From: Nannocystis sp. RBIL2
Lineage (GTDB): Bacteria > Myxococcota_A > Polyangia > Nannocystales > Nannocystaceae
Assembly (NCBI RefSeq): GCF_026626745.1
Contig: NZ_JAPNJW010000002.1
Location: 3,000,151 to 3,064,150, forward strand
Length of the DNA stretch: 64,000 nt
Direction of reading: 5' to 3'
Shown here: positions 16,127 to 24,801 of the stretch, piece by piece
How the letters are laid out: the number at the start of each line of letters is the position of its first letter
Position numbering within the stretch: the first letter of the stretch is position 1
Translations under genes and position numbers: made by a program
The notes under the pieces: model-generated
What the model saw: the letters and a program-made list of their open reading frames with translations, nothing else
Told to the model about the DNA's origin: nothing
The model's database searches: none

Positions 16127-17523
16127 CGCCGGAACACTCCCATCTGCGTCGGCGCCCCCAGCTCCGGATCGACCGGACCGACCGGCCGCAGCTCGACCGC
16201 GTAGCCGTGGCGCTCGCCGACCGCGCTGGCCCACGTCGCGAACTCGGCCCGCGTCCATTCGAACCGGTGGTCCGCGTGGCGGAGCTGCCCTGCCGCCAGC
16301 TCGGCGAACTTCGCGTTGTACTCCGCGTTCGGCGTCGTGATCACCACCACCCGCGGCCGCGCCCCGGCGAACAGCGCCCGCTCGAAGCTCGCCAGGCGCG
16401 ACGGCTCGACGTGCTCGATCACCTCGACCGCCGCCGCCGCGTCGAAACCGTCGAGCCGCGCGTCGCGGTACACCAGCGAGCCGTGCAGCAGCGTCACCCG
16501 ATCGCGTGTCCTTTCGGACATGTCCTCGAGGTGCAGCCGCTGCGCCGCCCGCTCGAGCACCGTGTGCGCCACGTCGACCCCGACCAGCCGCGTGAACTGG
16601 CGCAGCTTGAGCAGCCGGGCCAGCAGCTTGCCGCTGCCGCACCCGAGGTCGAGCACCTGCGCCGCCCCGCTGTCGACTAGCACCTCGGTGACCGCCCGCA
16701 TGCGCTCCTCGTCGAGCGACAGCGGCCGCTCGAGCGCCTCCTCCGCACGGTCGCGGCTGGCCAGCGCCGCCTCCTCGGCCGCCGCGTCGGCCTCGCCCTC
16801 GGCCAGCCGCTCGAGCGCGCGGCGGGTCAGGCTGGCGCGGTGCTTGAGGTAGCGGCGGGCGATAGCCTCGCGCTCGGGGTGGCCCGCGAGCCAGCCCTCG
16901 CCGAAGCGCAGCAGCTTGTCGACCTCGTCGTCGCCGATGTAATAGTGCTTGTCGTCGTCGAGCACCGGGATCAGCACGTACAGGTGCGTCAACAGCTCGC
17001 GCAGCGGCGCGGTGCGACGCAGCTCGACCGCGAAATACGGCGTCCGCCCCCACGCCGCGTCCTCGTCCGCGCTCGGCAGCGGCTCGGCCCGCACCTCGTA
17101 GCCGAGCGGCTCGAACAGCGCCCGCAAGAGCCCCTCGCCGCCGCGGCACGCCAGCACCGGCAGCGCGGCAGTCAGCGCCAGCGGCTTGTCGACCAGCTCC
17201 GGCCGCGCCTTCGCCTGCCCGGTCAGCGCGCTGCGCAGCACCTGGGCGATCGCCACGCTCATGAACGACGACGCCGCGTACGGCCGATCGTTGACGTACT
17301 GCGCCAGCAGCCCCTCGGCCTGCTCCGACCCGCCTCGCACCAGCCGCACCGGATCGATGTCGAGCAACATCGCCGCGGTGCAGGCCGCCTCGCTCACCTC
17401 CGGGTAGAACACGTGGACCTGGCCGAAGCTGACCTCGAAGCTCTGCACCTTCTCGGGGTGCTTGTGCAGCAGCCACCCGAGCTCGTCCGCCGGCGCCTGG
17501 GTGTTGCGGATCGTCAGCAGCAC
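16123..17523 (-). CDS. hen1: 3'-terminal RNA ribose 2'-O-methyltransferase Hen1
   Basis: A 466-residue bacterial Hen1, which methylates the 2'-OH of the RNA 3' end before ligation and so protects the repaired RNA from being cut again. The N-terminal ~240 residues are the bacterial-specific domain that binds and activates the Pnkp ligase (LLTIRNTQAPADELGWLLHK is its typical opening). The C-terminal methyltransferase has the SAM motif VLDLGCGSGKLL and the metal-binding block EVIEHVEPSRL, followed by VVITTPNAEYN. The start is a GTG at 17523, with TACCCT 6 bases upstream. Its stop overlaps the pnkp start. A dispersed palindrome is embedded at 16505-16531 (residues LEDMSERT). Confidence 0.95.
   Translation of the reverse strand: MLLTIRNTQAPADELGWLLHKHPEKVQSFEVSFGQVHVFYPEVSEAACTAAMLLDIDPVRLVRGGSEQAEGLLAQYVNDRPYAASSFMSVAIAQVLRSALTGQAKARPELVDKPLALTAALPVLACRGGEGLLRALFEPLGYEVRAEPLPSADEDAAWGRTPYFAVELRRTAPLRELLTHLYVLIPVLDDDKHYYIGDDEVDKLLRFGEGWLAGHPEREAIARRYLKHRASLTRRALERLAEGEADAAAEEAALASRDRAEEALERPLSLDEERMRAVTEVLVDSGAAQVLDLGCGSGKLLARLLKLRQFTRLVGVDVAHTVLERAAQRLHLEDMSERTRDRVTLLHGSLVYRDARLDGFDAAAAVEVIEHVEPSRLASFERALFAGARPRVVVITTPNAEYNAKFAELAAGQLRHADHRFEWTRAEFATWASAVGERHGYAVELRPVGPVDPELGAPTQMGVFRR
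16505..16531. repeat. CATG-14 palindrome inside hen1
   Basis: The stretch includes TGTCCTTTCGGACATGTCC, with the exact 10-mer GGACATGTCC at 16516-16525. It is read in frame by hen1 as LEDMSERT. Hen1 length appears unchanged here, so the element replaces rather than extends native sequence. Confidence 0.6.
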
Positions 17524-17529
17524 CCGGCC

Positions 17530-17535
17530 AGGGTA
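17530..17535 (-). promoter_or_regulatory. Candidate -10 (TACCCT) for hen1-pnkp
   Basis: On the minus strand TACCCT ends 6 bases before the hen1 GTG, which supports both the GTG start and a leaderless transcript. Confidence 0.35.
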
Positions 17536-17955
17536 CCAGAGCCGCGCCGCAGGGCGGTGACGCGCGCCCTCGCCCGCAGCCTCTGCCTGTCCCGCGAACC
17601 GCGAGTCGCCCACATTCGACGAAAACCTCGAGCCTGAGCCGGCCGCTCGACCCTCCCCGCACGAGCGACCGCTCGGATCACCATTCGCCCCCGCCGACGC
17701 GATCTCCGAGCAATCCGCCTCGCCCAGCAACCCGCCGCCGCCGCGATCTCCGGCCCCCTGCTCGCTCACCCGCGCCAACGCGCCGCGAATCCGCCGAATA
17801 CGCCGCCTCGCTCACCCCACATTCGAACGATATCACATTCCCTCCCGCCGACCAGCCCGCGCATCGTCCTGCCCGCCGCGGCGCCGCGGAGGATCCGCAC
17901 CTGTCCTGCCCCTGCCCTCGCTCGCGCGGACCGGCCGCGGTGTCATGTTTCGCCC
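17536..17955. other. Divergent intergenic region between hen1 and the helicase
   Basis: This ~420-bp stretch has no convincing coding frame, although the hen1 frame stays open upstream. It should contain the promoters of the RNA-repair cassette and of the helicase, so the two could be coregulated. Confidence 0.4.
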
Positions 17956-19926
17956 ATGAACAGGCCGCTCGCGCCGCCGGAGTCCGACCTCCTCGCCGAG
18001 GAGCGCCGCGTCCTTCACGACCTCGCCGCCGCGCTGCCGGACGCCCGCTACTTCGGCCGCCTGCGCGTGCGCACCTCCGCGGGCGAGCGCGACGTCCTCC
18101 TCGCAGATCGGTCGTGGGTCGGCGACGAGCTCGCGCTGGTCGACTGGCGCACCGCCCCGCTCGCCGAGGTCTTCTTCACCTGCGACGTCGGCGACGACTA
18201 CGAGCTCGAGCGCGACGATCGCCTGCTCCGCGGCGTCGTCGTGCGCCGCCACCTCGTCCACCTCCGCGCCGGCGAGCTCGTCGGCATCGACCTCGCCGAT
18301 CGTCGCCTCCGCCGCGACACCGGCGACCACTGGCTCGCCGACGACCGCCCCGGCCCGCGCGTCGCCCCGCGCCCGCCTGCGAGCCGCACCCGCCCGCTGT
18401 CGCCCGCGCGTGTCGAGCTCGACCCCAATCAGCGCGCCGCAGTCGAGCTCGCAGCCCGGCGCTCGCTGCTCGTGCTCGGTGAGGCCGGCTTCGGCAAGAC
18501 CACGGTCGCCCTGCACCGCCTCGCCTTCCTCTCCCGCGCCGCCCACGAGGCGCGCCGGCCGTTCCGCGCCCTCATGCTCGTACCGACCCCCGGCCTGCAG
18601 CGCCTGGCCGTCCGCATGCTCGCCGAGCTGGGCGTCCCGCGCGTGCAAGTCGACACCTTCGAGCGGTGGGTCACCGCCCAGGCCCGACGCCTGTTCCCTC
18701 AATTGCCGCGCCGCCTCAGCGAGCACGCCGGCCCCGGGGTGCGCACATTCAAGCGCCACCCCGCATTGCGCGACATCCTGCCGCGGATCGTCGCCGGCAC
18801 CGCCGCCATGCGCGAGGTCGAGGCCGGCTACCGCGAGCACGCCACCGGCCTGCGCGACCTCCTGCTGCACCTCTACGGCGACCGCGAATTGCTGGCCGAG
18901 GCCGCCGCGAGCGCCCCCGACGAGCTCGGCCCGACCGTCCTGCGCGACGTCCTCGCCCACACCAAGATCCAGTTCAGCGCCACCACCGAGCGGGCCATGA
19001 GCCACGTCGACGCCGAGCGCCTGCAGACCCTCGACGGCCGCCCGATCGACGCCGGCACCCCGCTCGCCGACGCCGACAGCATCGACGTCGAGGACTTCGC
19101 GGTCCTGTTCGCCCTGCACCATCGATTCACCGGCGGCGACCGCACCCCGCACGGCGCCCTCTCGCATTATCAACACATCCTGCTCGACGAGGCGCAGGAG
19201 CTGGCGCCGATCGAGCTCGAGCTGCTGGCCCGCGCGGTCGCCCCCGACGGCACCGTCACCGTCGCCGGCGACGAGCGGCAGCAGGTCGACGCCTCGACCG
19301 CCTTCGCCGGCTGGCCCGCGGTCCTCGCCGAGCTCGGCCGCGACGACGCCACCACCGCCGCGCTCACCGTCAGCTATCGCTGCCCGCCGGCCATCGAGGA
19401 CGTCGCCCGCGCAGTGCTCGACCCGACCCGGCGGCCCCGCGACATCGCCCACCGCGACCACCTCCTCGTCACCCGCCACGACAGCCCCTGCCACCAGGTC
19501 GCTGCCCTCATCGACGCGCTCCTGACCCTCACGCGCGACGACCCGCACGTCCACGTCGCGGTCGTCTGCCGCCACGTCGAGACCGCCCTGGCCCTCCACG
19601 GCGCCCTCGCCCGCGCCCTCCCGGCCCGCCTGGTCGTCGACGACGGCGAGTTCCGCTTCGCCCCCGGCGTCGAGGTCACCACCGTCCAGGACGTCAAGGG
19701 CCTCGAGTTCGACGTAGTCGTCGTCCCCGACCTCGACGCCGCCACCTACCCCGACCGCCCCGACGCCCGCCGCGCCCTCTACGTCGCCACCACCCGCCCG
19801 CTCCACCGCCTGTGGCTGGCCAGCGCCGGCCCGTGGTCGCCGCTGCTACCTACATGGCTTTCTGACCATGTCCGACAGGACATGTCTCAAACGAACATCG
19901 CATTGTCCGAGCGCCGAGCCTCGTGA
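17956..19926 (+). CDS. UvrD/HelD-like superfamily 1 helicase or ATPase
   Basis: A 656-residue SF1 protein related to HelD (DNA helicase IV) and UvrD. An N-terminal ~150 residues typical of HelD-like proteins (YFGRLRVRT, DVLLADRSWVGD, ALVDWRTAP) precede LDPNQRAAVELA (Q motif) and Walker A GEAGFGKTT (175-183). Walker B reads ILLDEAQE; later motifs are VAGDERQQ, VSYRCPPAI, VQDVKGLEFDVVVVPD and LYVATTRPLHRL. HelD relatives remodel stalled RNA polymerase or unwind DNA. The last ~20 residues (SDHVRQDMSQTNIALSERRAS) are encoded by a palindrome and degenerate repeat, so the native C-terminus was probably altered by repeat invasion. It is divergent from hen1. Confidence 0.85.
   Translation: MNRPLAPPESDLLAEERRVLHDLAAALPDARYFGRLRVRTSAGERDVLLADRSWVGDELALVDWRTAPLAEVFFTCDVGDDYELERDDRLLRGVVVRRHLVHLRAGELVGIDLADRRLRRDTGDHWLADDRPGPRVAPRPPASRTRPLSPARVELDPNQRAAVELAARRSLLVLGEAGFGKTTVALHRLAFLSRAAHEARRPFRALMLVPTPGLQRLAVRMLAELGVPRVQVDTFERWVTAQARRLFPQLPRRLSEHAGPGVRTFKRHPALRDILPRIVAGTAAMREVEAGYREHATGLRDLLLHLYGDRELLAEAAASAPDELGPTVLRDVLAHTKIQFSATTERAMSHVDAERLQTLDGRPIDAGTPLADADSIDVEDFAVLFALHHRFTGGDRTPHGALSHYQHILLDEAQELAPIELELLARAVAPDGTVTVAGDERQQVDASTAFAGWPAVLAELGRDDATTAALTVSYRCPPAIEDVARAVLDPTRRPRDIAHRDHLLVTRHDSPCHQVAALIDALLTLTRDDPHVHVAVVCRHVETALALHGALARALPARLVVDDGEFRFAPGVEVTTVQDVKGLEFDVVVVPDLDAATYPDRPDARRALYVATTRPLHRLWLASAGPWSPLLPTWLSDHVRQDMSQTNIALSERRAS
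19867..19884. repeat. Perfect CATG-14 palindrome at the helicase 3' end
   Basis: CATGTCC-GACA-GGACATG is a perfect 7-bp stem with a 4-base loop. It is read in frame as the penultimate segment of the helicase and immediately precedes the 60-bp tandem array. Confidence 0.7.
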
Positions 19927-20136
19927 GGCCTGTCCTCGAGGACAACTCATTCCATACGCGGCGACCGAGGGCAACCGACCTCGCGACGCCTGTCCCCAAG
20001 GCCATCTCATTCCCTGCTCGGCGACCGAGGACAACCGGCCTCGCGACGCCTGTCCCCGAGGACATCTCATTCCATGCGCACCCGGCGGTCGAGGACAACC
20101 GGCCTCACCTGGCTCCGGGGACATCTCGTTCTCGGG
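19919..20136. repeat. Tandem ~60-bp repeat, 3.5 copies
   Basis: Three near-identical units lie at 19919-19978 (60 bp), 19979-20038 (60 bp) and 20039-20102 (64 bp), followed by a partial unit to about 20136. Each begins CCTCGYGA, then carries a TGTCCYCGAGGACA-like palindrome, CTCATTCC and a GGCGACCGAGGACAACCG block. The first unit overlaps the helicase stop codon. A degenerate unit may lie inside the helicase 3' end (19867-19918). Units are contiguous without unique spacers, so this is not CRISPR. Confidence 0.85.
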
Positions 20137-20407
20137 AGGACGCGTCGCCCCGACCACCGCGAACCCTGTCATCCTGTCCCGGGCGCGTCGCGCCCGCGCT
20201 ACCGCAGCCAGGGACGCGCGGCCGCGATCGAAGCCCGCGCGCTCCCGCCTCGGCGGGCGAGCGCGGTGGATCGAGTTCACCCTCAGGGCTTGACGAAACG
20301 CACGGTATCGGCGGGACACCGTCCCCGTGCCGACGCGGCCCGCCGCGCCCCTCGTGGGGTGGGTCCGCCCCGCACGCGGCCCGGCGCGCGGTGCTACGTT
20401 TGCTCGC
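20137..20407. other. Intergenic region upstream of the P450
   Basis: It contains a lone TGTCC-type half palindrome near 20171 (CCTGTCCCGGG) and a -10-like TACGTT at 20395-20400. No coding frame is convincing. Confidence 0.4.
20395..20400 (+). promoter_or_regulatory. Candidate -10 (TACGTT) for the cytochrome P450
   Basis: TACGTT ends 7 bases before the GTG at 20408, supporting that start and a leaderless mRNA. Confidence 0.3.
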
Positions 20408-21775
20408 GTGCCGCAGCCCGACGCCCTCCCGCCCCGCACTTTCGGCCTGCCGCTCGTCGGCAACACTCTCGGGATCATGCGCGATCCGATCGACTTTCAG
20501 CGCCGCGGGCATCGCCGCCACGGCCCGGTCTTCTCCGCGCGGATCTTCGGCACCACCCTGACCTTCGTCGACCCGGTCGGCGCGCCCCAGCTGTTCGAGC
20601 AGGTCATTCGCACGCCCACCGATCAGCTCAGCCTCGTCGCCGCCTACAAGCACCTGGTCGGGCGGATCCTCGAGCCCGAGCTGTTCACCGAGATCGACAA
20701 GTCGATGCGCGAGGGCCTCTCGGTCAAGTACATCGGCAAGCACGTCGCGCCCACGGTCGCCTTCGTGCCGCAGGTGCTCGCGCAGCGGCTGCCCGGCGAT
20801 CACGGCACCCTCGACGGCCTGCGCATGGCCAACGACGTCGTGCTCCACGTCGTCGCCCACTACGTCCTCGGCCACGGCGGCGCCGAGCGGCACGCCGACG
20901 AATTGGCGGAGGCCATGCACGTGCTCGAGAGCGACTTTAGCATCCTCGGCATGATGCTGCCGATCGAGACCGCCTCCGCGCGCCGCCGTCGCGCCGCCTT
21001 CGACCGCATGATGGGCCTCATCGAGGCCGAGGTGCGCGCGCGCCGGGCCGACCGCGGCGAGCACGACGACTTCCTGCAATTCGCCATCGATCACATGTCC
21101 TCCGAGGGTGCCGAGAAGGACGACATCCGCTGGCTCGGCCTGCGCGTCCTCGGCACCATCTTCGGCGCCCACACCAACACCGCGATGTCGGTCGCCTCGA
21201 CGCTGTCCGACCTGGTCGAGCACCCCGAGGCCCTCGCCCGCGTGCGGGCCGAGATCGCCGCGCTCCCCGCCGACGCGCCGATGGACCTCGCGGCCATGCG
21301 CACTCTGGTCCACCTGCACCGCGCGATCAACGAGAGCATGCGCCTGCGCAGCAACGGCGGCCTGTGGCGCATGGCCATGTGCGACCTCGACCTCGGCGGC
21401 TACAAGCTGCCGAAGGGCACCGTCGTCGGCGCCAGCATGGGCCTCGTCAACCTCGACCCCGCGCGCTACGACGGCTCGCACGACTATCGGCCCGCGCGCT
21501 TCGAGGCGATGTCCACCGATCATTACCAGAGCCCGTCGGTCGGCTCGACGCCGCTGCAATTCGGCGCCTTCGGCACCGGCCGCAACCTGTGCTCGGGCCG
21601 GCCGCTCGCCTACGCGATGCTGGCCGCCATCCTCGTGCCGCTGCTGCGCGACTACGAATGGGAGGTCGTCGCCCGGCCGCGTCGGTGGTTCACGCTGCTC
21701 ACCGGCGGCCTGTCGCGCCCGATCGGCGGCCTCACCCTGCGCTATCGTCGGCGCGTCTCGCCGCCCCGCGCTTGA
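20408..21775 (+). CDS. Cytochrome P450
   Basis: A 455-residue P450 monooxygenase without an N-terminal membrane anchor. The proline-rich entry (LPPRTFGLPLVGNTLG), the I-helix oxygen-activating stretch (TIFGAHTNTAMS), the K-helix ExxR (NESMRLR) and the heme-binding FGTGRNLCSGRPLA with Cys395 as iron ligand are all visible. The loop FxGxHTNT recalls CYP51/CYP7/CYP8-like bacterial enzymes acting on sterols or fatty acyl substrates, but the substrate cannot be told. The GTG at 20408 is chosen because the domain starts at once and a -10-like hexamer lies 7 bases upstream. No ferredoxin or reductase gene is adjacent. A small lipoprotein follows after 35 bp on the same strand. Confidence 0.92.
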   Translation: MPQPDALPPRTFGLPLVGNTLGIMRDPIDFQRRGHRRHGPVFSARIFGTTLTFVDPVGAPQLFEQVIRTPTDQLSLVAAYKHLVGRILEPELFTEIDKSMREGLSVKYIGKHVAPTVAFVPQVLAQRLPGDHGTLDGLRMANDVVLHVVAHYVLGHGGAERHADELAEAMHVLESDFSILGMMLPIETASARRRRAAFDRMMGLIEAEVRARRADRGEHDDFLQFAIDHMSSEGAEKDDIRWLGLRVLGTIFGAHTNTAMSVASTLSDLVEHPEALARVRAEIAALPADAPMDLAAMRTLVHLHRAINESMRLRSNGGLWRMAMCDLDLGGYKLPKGTVVGASMGLVNLDPARYDGSHDYRPARFEAMSTDHYQSPSVGSTPLQFGAFGTGRNLCSGRPLAYAMLAAILVPLLRDYEWEVVARPRRWFTLLTGGLSRPIGGLTLRYRRRVSPPRA

Positions 21776-21810
21776 CCGCGCGCGCGGGGCCGTGACACCG
21801 TCGTCGCCGC

Positions 21811-22431
21811 ATGCGCACGGCCCCATCGCTGCTCCTCCTCGTCGCCTCTGCGGCCTGCGCCAGGCCGGCGCAATCCGGCACCGCCGCCCCCGCCAATCCA
21901 CCGAACGCGCCGCCCGACTACACCACCGCGCGCACCGGCGACGTCCACGACTTCGACTACTTCGCCGGCGGCTGGACGACGGTGCAGCGGCGCCTGAAGG
22001 CCCGCGGGGTCGGCAGCGACGAATGGGAGGAGTTCCCGGCCACCCTGTGCATGACCCCGTACCTCGGCGGCATGGCCACGGTCGACGAGCTGTACTTCCC
22101 GACCAAGGGCTGGGCCGGCCTGACCCTGCGGACCTTCGACCTCGCCAAACGCCAATGGTCGATCTACTGGGTCAGCAGCGAGACCGGCCTGCTCGGCACC
22201 CCGGTGGTCGGCGGCTTCCAGGGCGACCGCGGCGAGTTCTACGGCCCCGACGAGGACGCCGGCCGCCCCGTCGCAGTCCGCTACCGCTGGACCCGGCTCG
22301 ACGCCGACCACGCCCGCTGGGAGCAGGCCTTCTCGTACGACGGCGGCGCCTGGGAGACCAACTGGACCGCCGACTTCACCCGCGCCGACCCGGCGAGCGT
22401 GTGCGAGGCCGGCCGTCCGAAGCGCCTGTGA
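21811..22431 (+). CDS. Lipoprotein with DUF1579/lipocalin-like domain
   Basis: A 206-residue exported protein. The signal peptide ends SAACARP, a plausible lipobox. The mature domain starts with HDFDYFAGGWTTVQRRL, the pattern FxFLxGxWxxxxR common to DUF1579-like and lipocalin-type small beta barrels, and continues with repeated aromatic beta strands (WAGLTLRTFD, QWSIYWVSS, ARWEQAFSYDGG, WETNWTADFTR). Such domains may bind a hydrophobic ligand. It follows the P450 gene by 35 bp on the same strand, so cotranscription and a shared lipid-like substrate are possible, but this is inference. Confidence 0.75.
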   Translation: MRTAPSLLLLVASAACARPAQSGTAAPANPPNAPPDYTTARTGDVHDFDYFAGGWTTVQRRLKARGVGSDEWEEFPATLCMTPYLGGMATVDELYFPTKGWAGLTLRTFDLAKRQWSIYWVSSETGLLGTPVVGGFQGDRGEFYGPDEDAGRPVAVRYRWTRLDADHARWEQAFSYDGGAWETNWTADFTRADPASVCEAGRPKRL

Positions 22432-22611
22432 ACCGCCTGCGCTCGCGCTGCGACGGCCTGTCCTTTGCTGAGTCGGCCGCGCGGAGCGATCCCGCGTCGG
22501 GCCGACGACGCTTCGCCACGCTCGACGCGCCACGCTCCGAAGGTCTCATCGGATCGATCGCGGCGACCTCGACCCGACGACGCTGCGCTCGCCGACGACG
22601 CGTCGCCTCGC

Positions 22612-24321
22612 TCACCGCGACTTCGTCAGCTCGGCCAGGGCCGTGCGCCCGTCGCTGCGGTACACCCGGCCGGCCTCGCCGTCATAGCGGAAGCGGTCGC
22701 GGAACGGCGCCAGCGGCGAGATCGTGAGCAGCTCGCGGAACCCCGCCACGACGCGTTCACGGAGCCCCGCATCGGGATGCACCGCGAGCGCCACCGCGAC
22801 CTCGCGCGCCTTCCAGTCGCACACGTGCAGCGCCAGGCTCACGCCGTCGACCGCGCCCACGAACCAATATTCGAATGTCGACTTGTACTCGTCCCCGCGC
22901 TCGTGCGGCGGGCCGACCAGGTGCTCGAGCTTCGCGCGGACCACCGCGATCGCATCGCTGCCGAGCCCGCCCCACCCCGGGCCGGGCACCTGCGTCATCT
23001 CGGCCCGGACCCCGCCCGGCTGCGGCGTGAAGCAGATCCCCGCCACCTCGTAGTGGCTCGCGCGCGCCAGCGTCTCGTCGATCCGCGCCTGCCACACCGG
23101 CAGCGCCGGCGCCTTCTCCGGCGCGACGACGACGGCGACGGCGTCCACGTCCTCGACCGCCACCGCGCCGACCTCCTCGAGCCATTGGGAGATCCAGCGC
23201 TCGCCGCGGTCCGCACCCGGGTCATGAGTCACCACGCGGGCGAGCGCCAGCGGATTGCGCCCGTTCAGACGCCCCGCGTTCGCGTCGGCCCCCGCGCGCA
23301 GCAGGTCCTTGATGAAGAACGTCGACGCGCCGCTGTTCATCGCCAGGGCGATCGCGTGCAGCAGCAACGTCGACCCGTCGGGGTAGCCTGCGTTCACGTC
23401 GGCCCCCGCCGCGATGGCCGACGCGAGCATCGCGTATTGCCGGTTGCGGCCGAGCGCCAAAATTAGCGGGTCGCCGTGGCGGTCGCGCGCGCTCACGTCG
23501 AGCCCCGCCGCGATCAGGAGCTCGAAGACGACGTCGTCCGGCGCAGCGATCGCCGCCCACGTCAGCGCTGCGCTGTCCGTCACGCGGGCCCCGGCCGCGA
23601 GCAGCCGGCGGACCACGCTACGGTGCCCCTGCGCCACCGCATGATAGAGCACCGAGCGCACCTCGCCCGACGAGTACCGGGCGCCCGGCTCGAGCGCCGC
23701 CGCAGCGTCGACGTTCGCCCCCGCGGCCAGCAGCGCCGCCACGCTGTGCAGCTTGCCCTTCGCAGCCGCGCGCGCGAGCAGCCAGTCGCGGTCGACCTCT
23801 GCTCCCGCGAGCAATACCGCGAGCACCTCGCCGGACCCCGCCTCGGTCGCCTCGAGCACGAGCCGCGAGCGGGCCTCGCCGTCGAGGCGCTGGACCGCCG
23901 CTGCCAGCCCCTTCGTGGCCCCGGCCGCGATCGCCAGCTGCACCCCGGCCCTCGCCCCATCGCTCGAGTCGGCCGCCGCGAGCGCCGCCTCGGCGCGCTT
24001 CACCGCCGCCGCCGTCGTCTTCGGCCCGAGCTCGACCGGCCACTCGATCGCCTTGCGCAGCTTCTCGCCGTCCGGCGCCGCCGCGAGCGCATCGACCCGC
24101 CCGGCGTCGACCAGTTGATTCATCGCCACGCGCAGCACCTCGGGCACGAACTCGCCGAAGCTCACTGCGAACCCGGTCGGCTCGATCACCGCCACGTGCT
24201 TCGGCTTGTGCTCCCACCGGAGCAACCGCGCGTCGAACGTCACTCCGCTCCTGGTCGTCAGGCGGACCCGGCCGTCGGCCGCGCTGAAGATGATGATTTT
24301 CGTCGAGACATCGCGGCCCAT
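22612..24321 (-). CDS. Ankyrin-repeat protein
   Basis: A 569-residue protein. The N-terminal ~120 residues (STKIIIFSAADGRVRLTTRSGVTF) form an unrecognised domain. About six ankyrin repeats follow (roughly 120-370), seen as LLAGAEVDRDWLLARAAAKG, SVAALLAAGANVDAA, VVRRLLAAGARVTD, ELLIAAGLDVSARDRHGDPLI, IAAGADVNAGYPDGSTLLLHA and DLLRAGADANAGRLNGRNPLA. The C-terminal ~190 residues look like a globular domain with several Trp. Ankyrin arrays mediate protein binding; no enzyme motif is visible. The ATG at 24321 is chosen since sequence before it is Arg-rich and not protein-like. Confidence 0.8.
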   Translation of the reverse strand: MGRDVSTKIIIFSAADGRVRLTTRSGVTFDARLLRWEHKPKHVAVIEPTGFAVSFGEFVPEVLRVAMNQLVDAGRVDALAAAPDGEKLRKAIEWPVELGPKTTAAAVKRAEAALAAADSSDGARAGVQLAIAAGATKGLAAAVQRLDGEARSRLVLEATEAGSGEVLAVLLAGAEVDRDWLLARAAAKGKLHSVAALLAAGANVDAAAALEPGARYSSGEVRSVLYHAVAQGHRSVVRRLLAAGARVTDSAALTWAAIAAPDDVVFELLIAAGLDVSARDRHGDPLILALGRNRQYAMLASAIAAGADVNAGYPDGSTLLLHAIALAMNSGASTFFIKDLLRAGADANAGRLNGRNPLALARVVTHDPGADRGERWISQWLEEVGAVAVEDVDAVAVVVAPEKAPALPVWQARIDETLARASHYEVAGICFTPQPGGVRAEMTQVPGPGWGGLGSDAIAVVRAKLEHLVGPPHERGDEYKSTFEYWFVGAVDGVSLALHVCDWKAREVAVALAVHPDAGLRERVVAGFRELLTISPLAPFRDRFRYDGEAGRVYRSDGRTALAELTKSR

Positions 24322-24801
24322 CGCGTCGACTCCGTGTGGCCTCCGTGCTCGCACGGCCGCCCGCCGCAGGCAAGCACGTCTTCCCTGCGAGGCAGCGAGC
24401 GTCACTCCGGCCGAGACGTCGCGCAGCGGCCCGGACGGCCTTCTCACCGGGCCTCTCCGACGGCCCACTCATGGCTCCTGACGATCGCCGCGGAGATCGT
24501 CCAGAGCGACCGCGAGCCGGCGCGCGTCGGCAATGACTTCGAGCGCCCCAGAGCTACCGCGAGTGACTCGGCGCGCCGGCGTGCCGGCTCTGCGGGCGGC
24601 TGGCGAAGCCGGCGGGTCCGCGACTCGAGCGCGGCGCCACCCCACATCCTTGGACTCTGGTGATTCGCGGCTCGGCCGGATCTATACACAACGAGCGCAT
24701 GGCAAGATCGCCGGCCCCGTCGTGCCGGTCACCGCTGACGCGCGGTCACGACGGCGCGCCGGCGACTGCCGCGCCGCAACCGGGCGAGCACTCGATGGAT
24801 T

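Noticed and set aside
17833-19806. Long minus-strand open frame opposite the helicase
   Set aside because: The plus strand encodes all SF1 helicase motifs; the antisense frame has no recognisable domain and only reflects third-position GC.
19919-20136. Possible CRISPR array
   Set aside because: The repeats are directly contiguous, about 60 bp long and contain no unique spacers; no cas genes are present.
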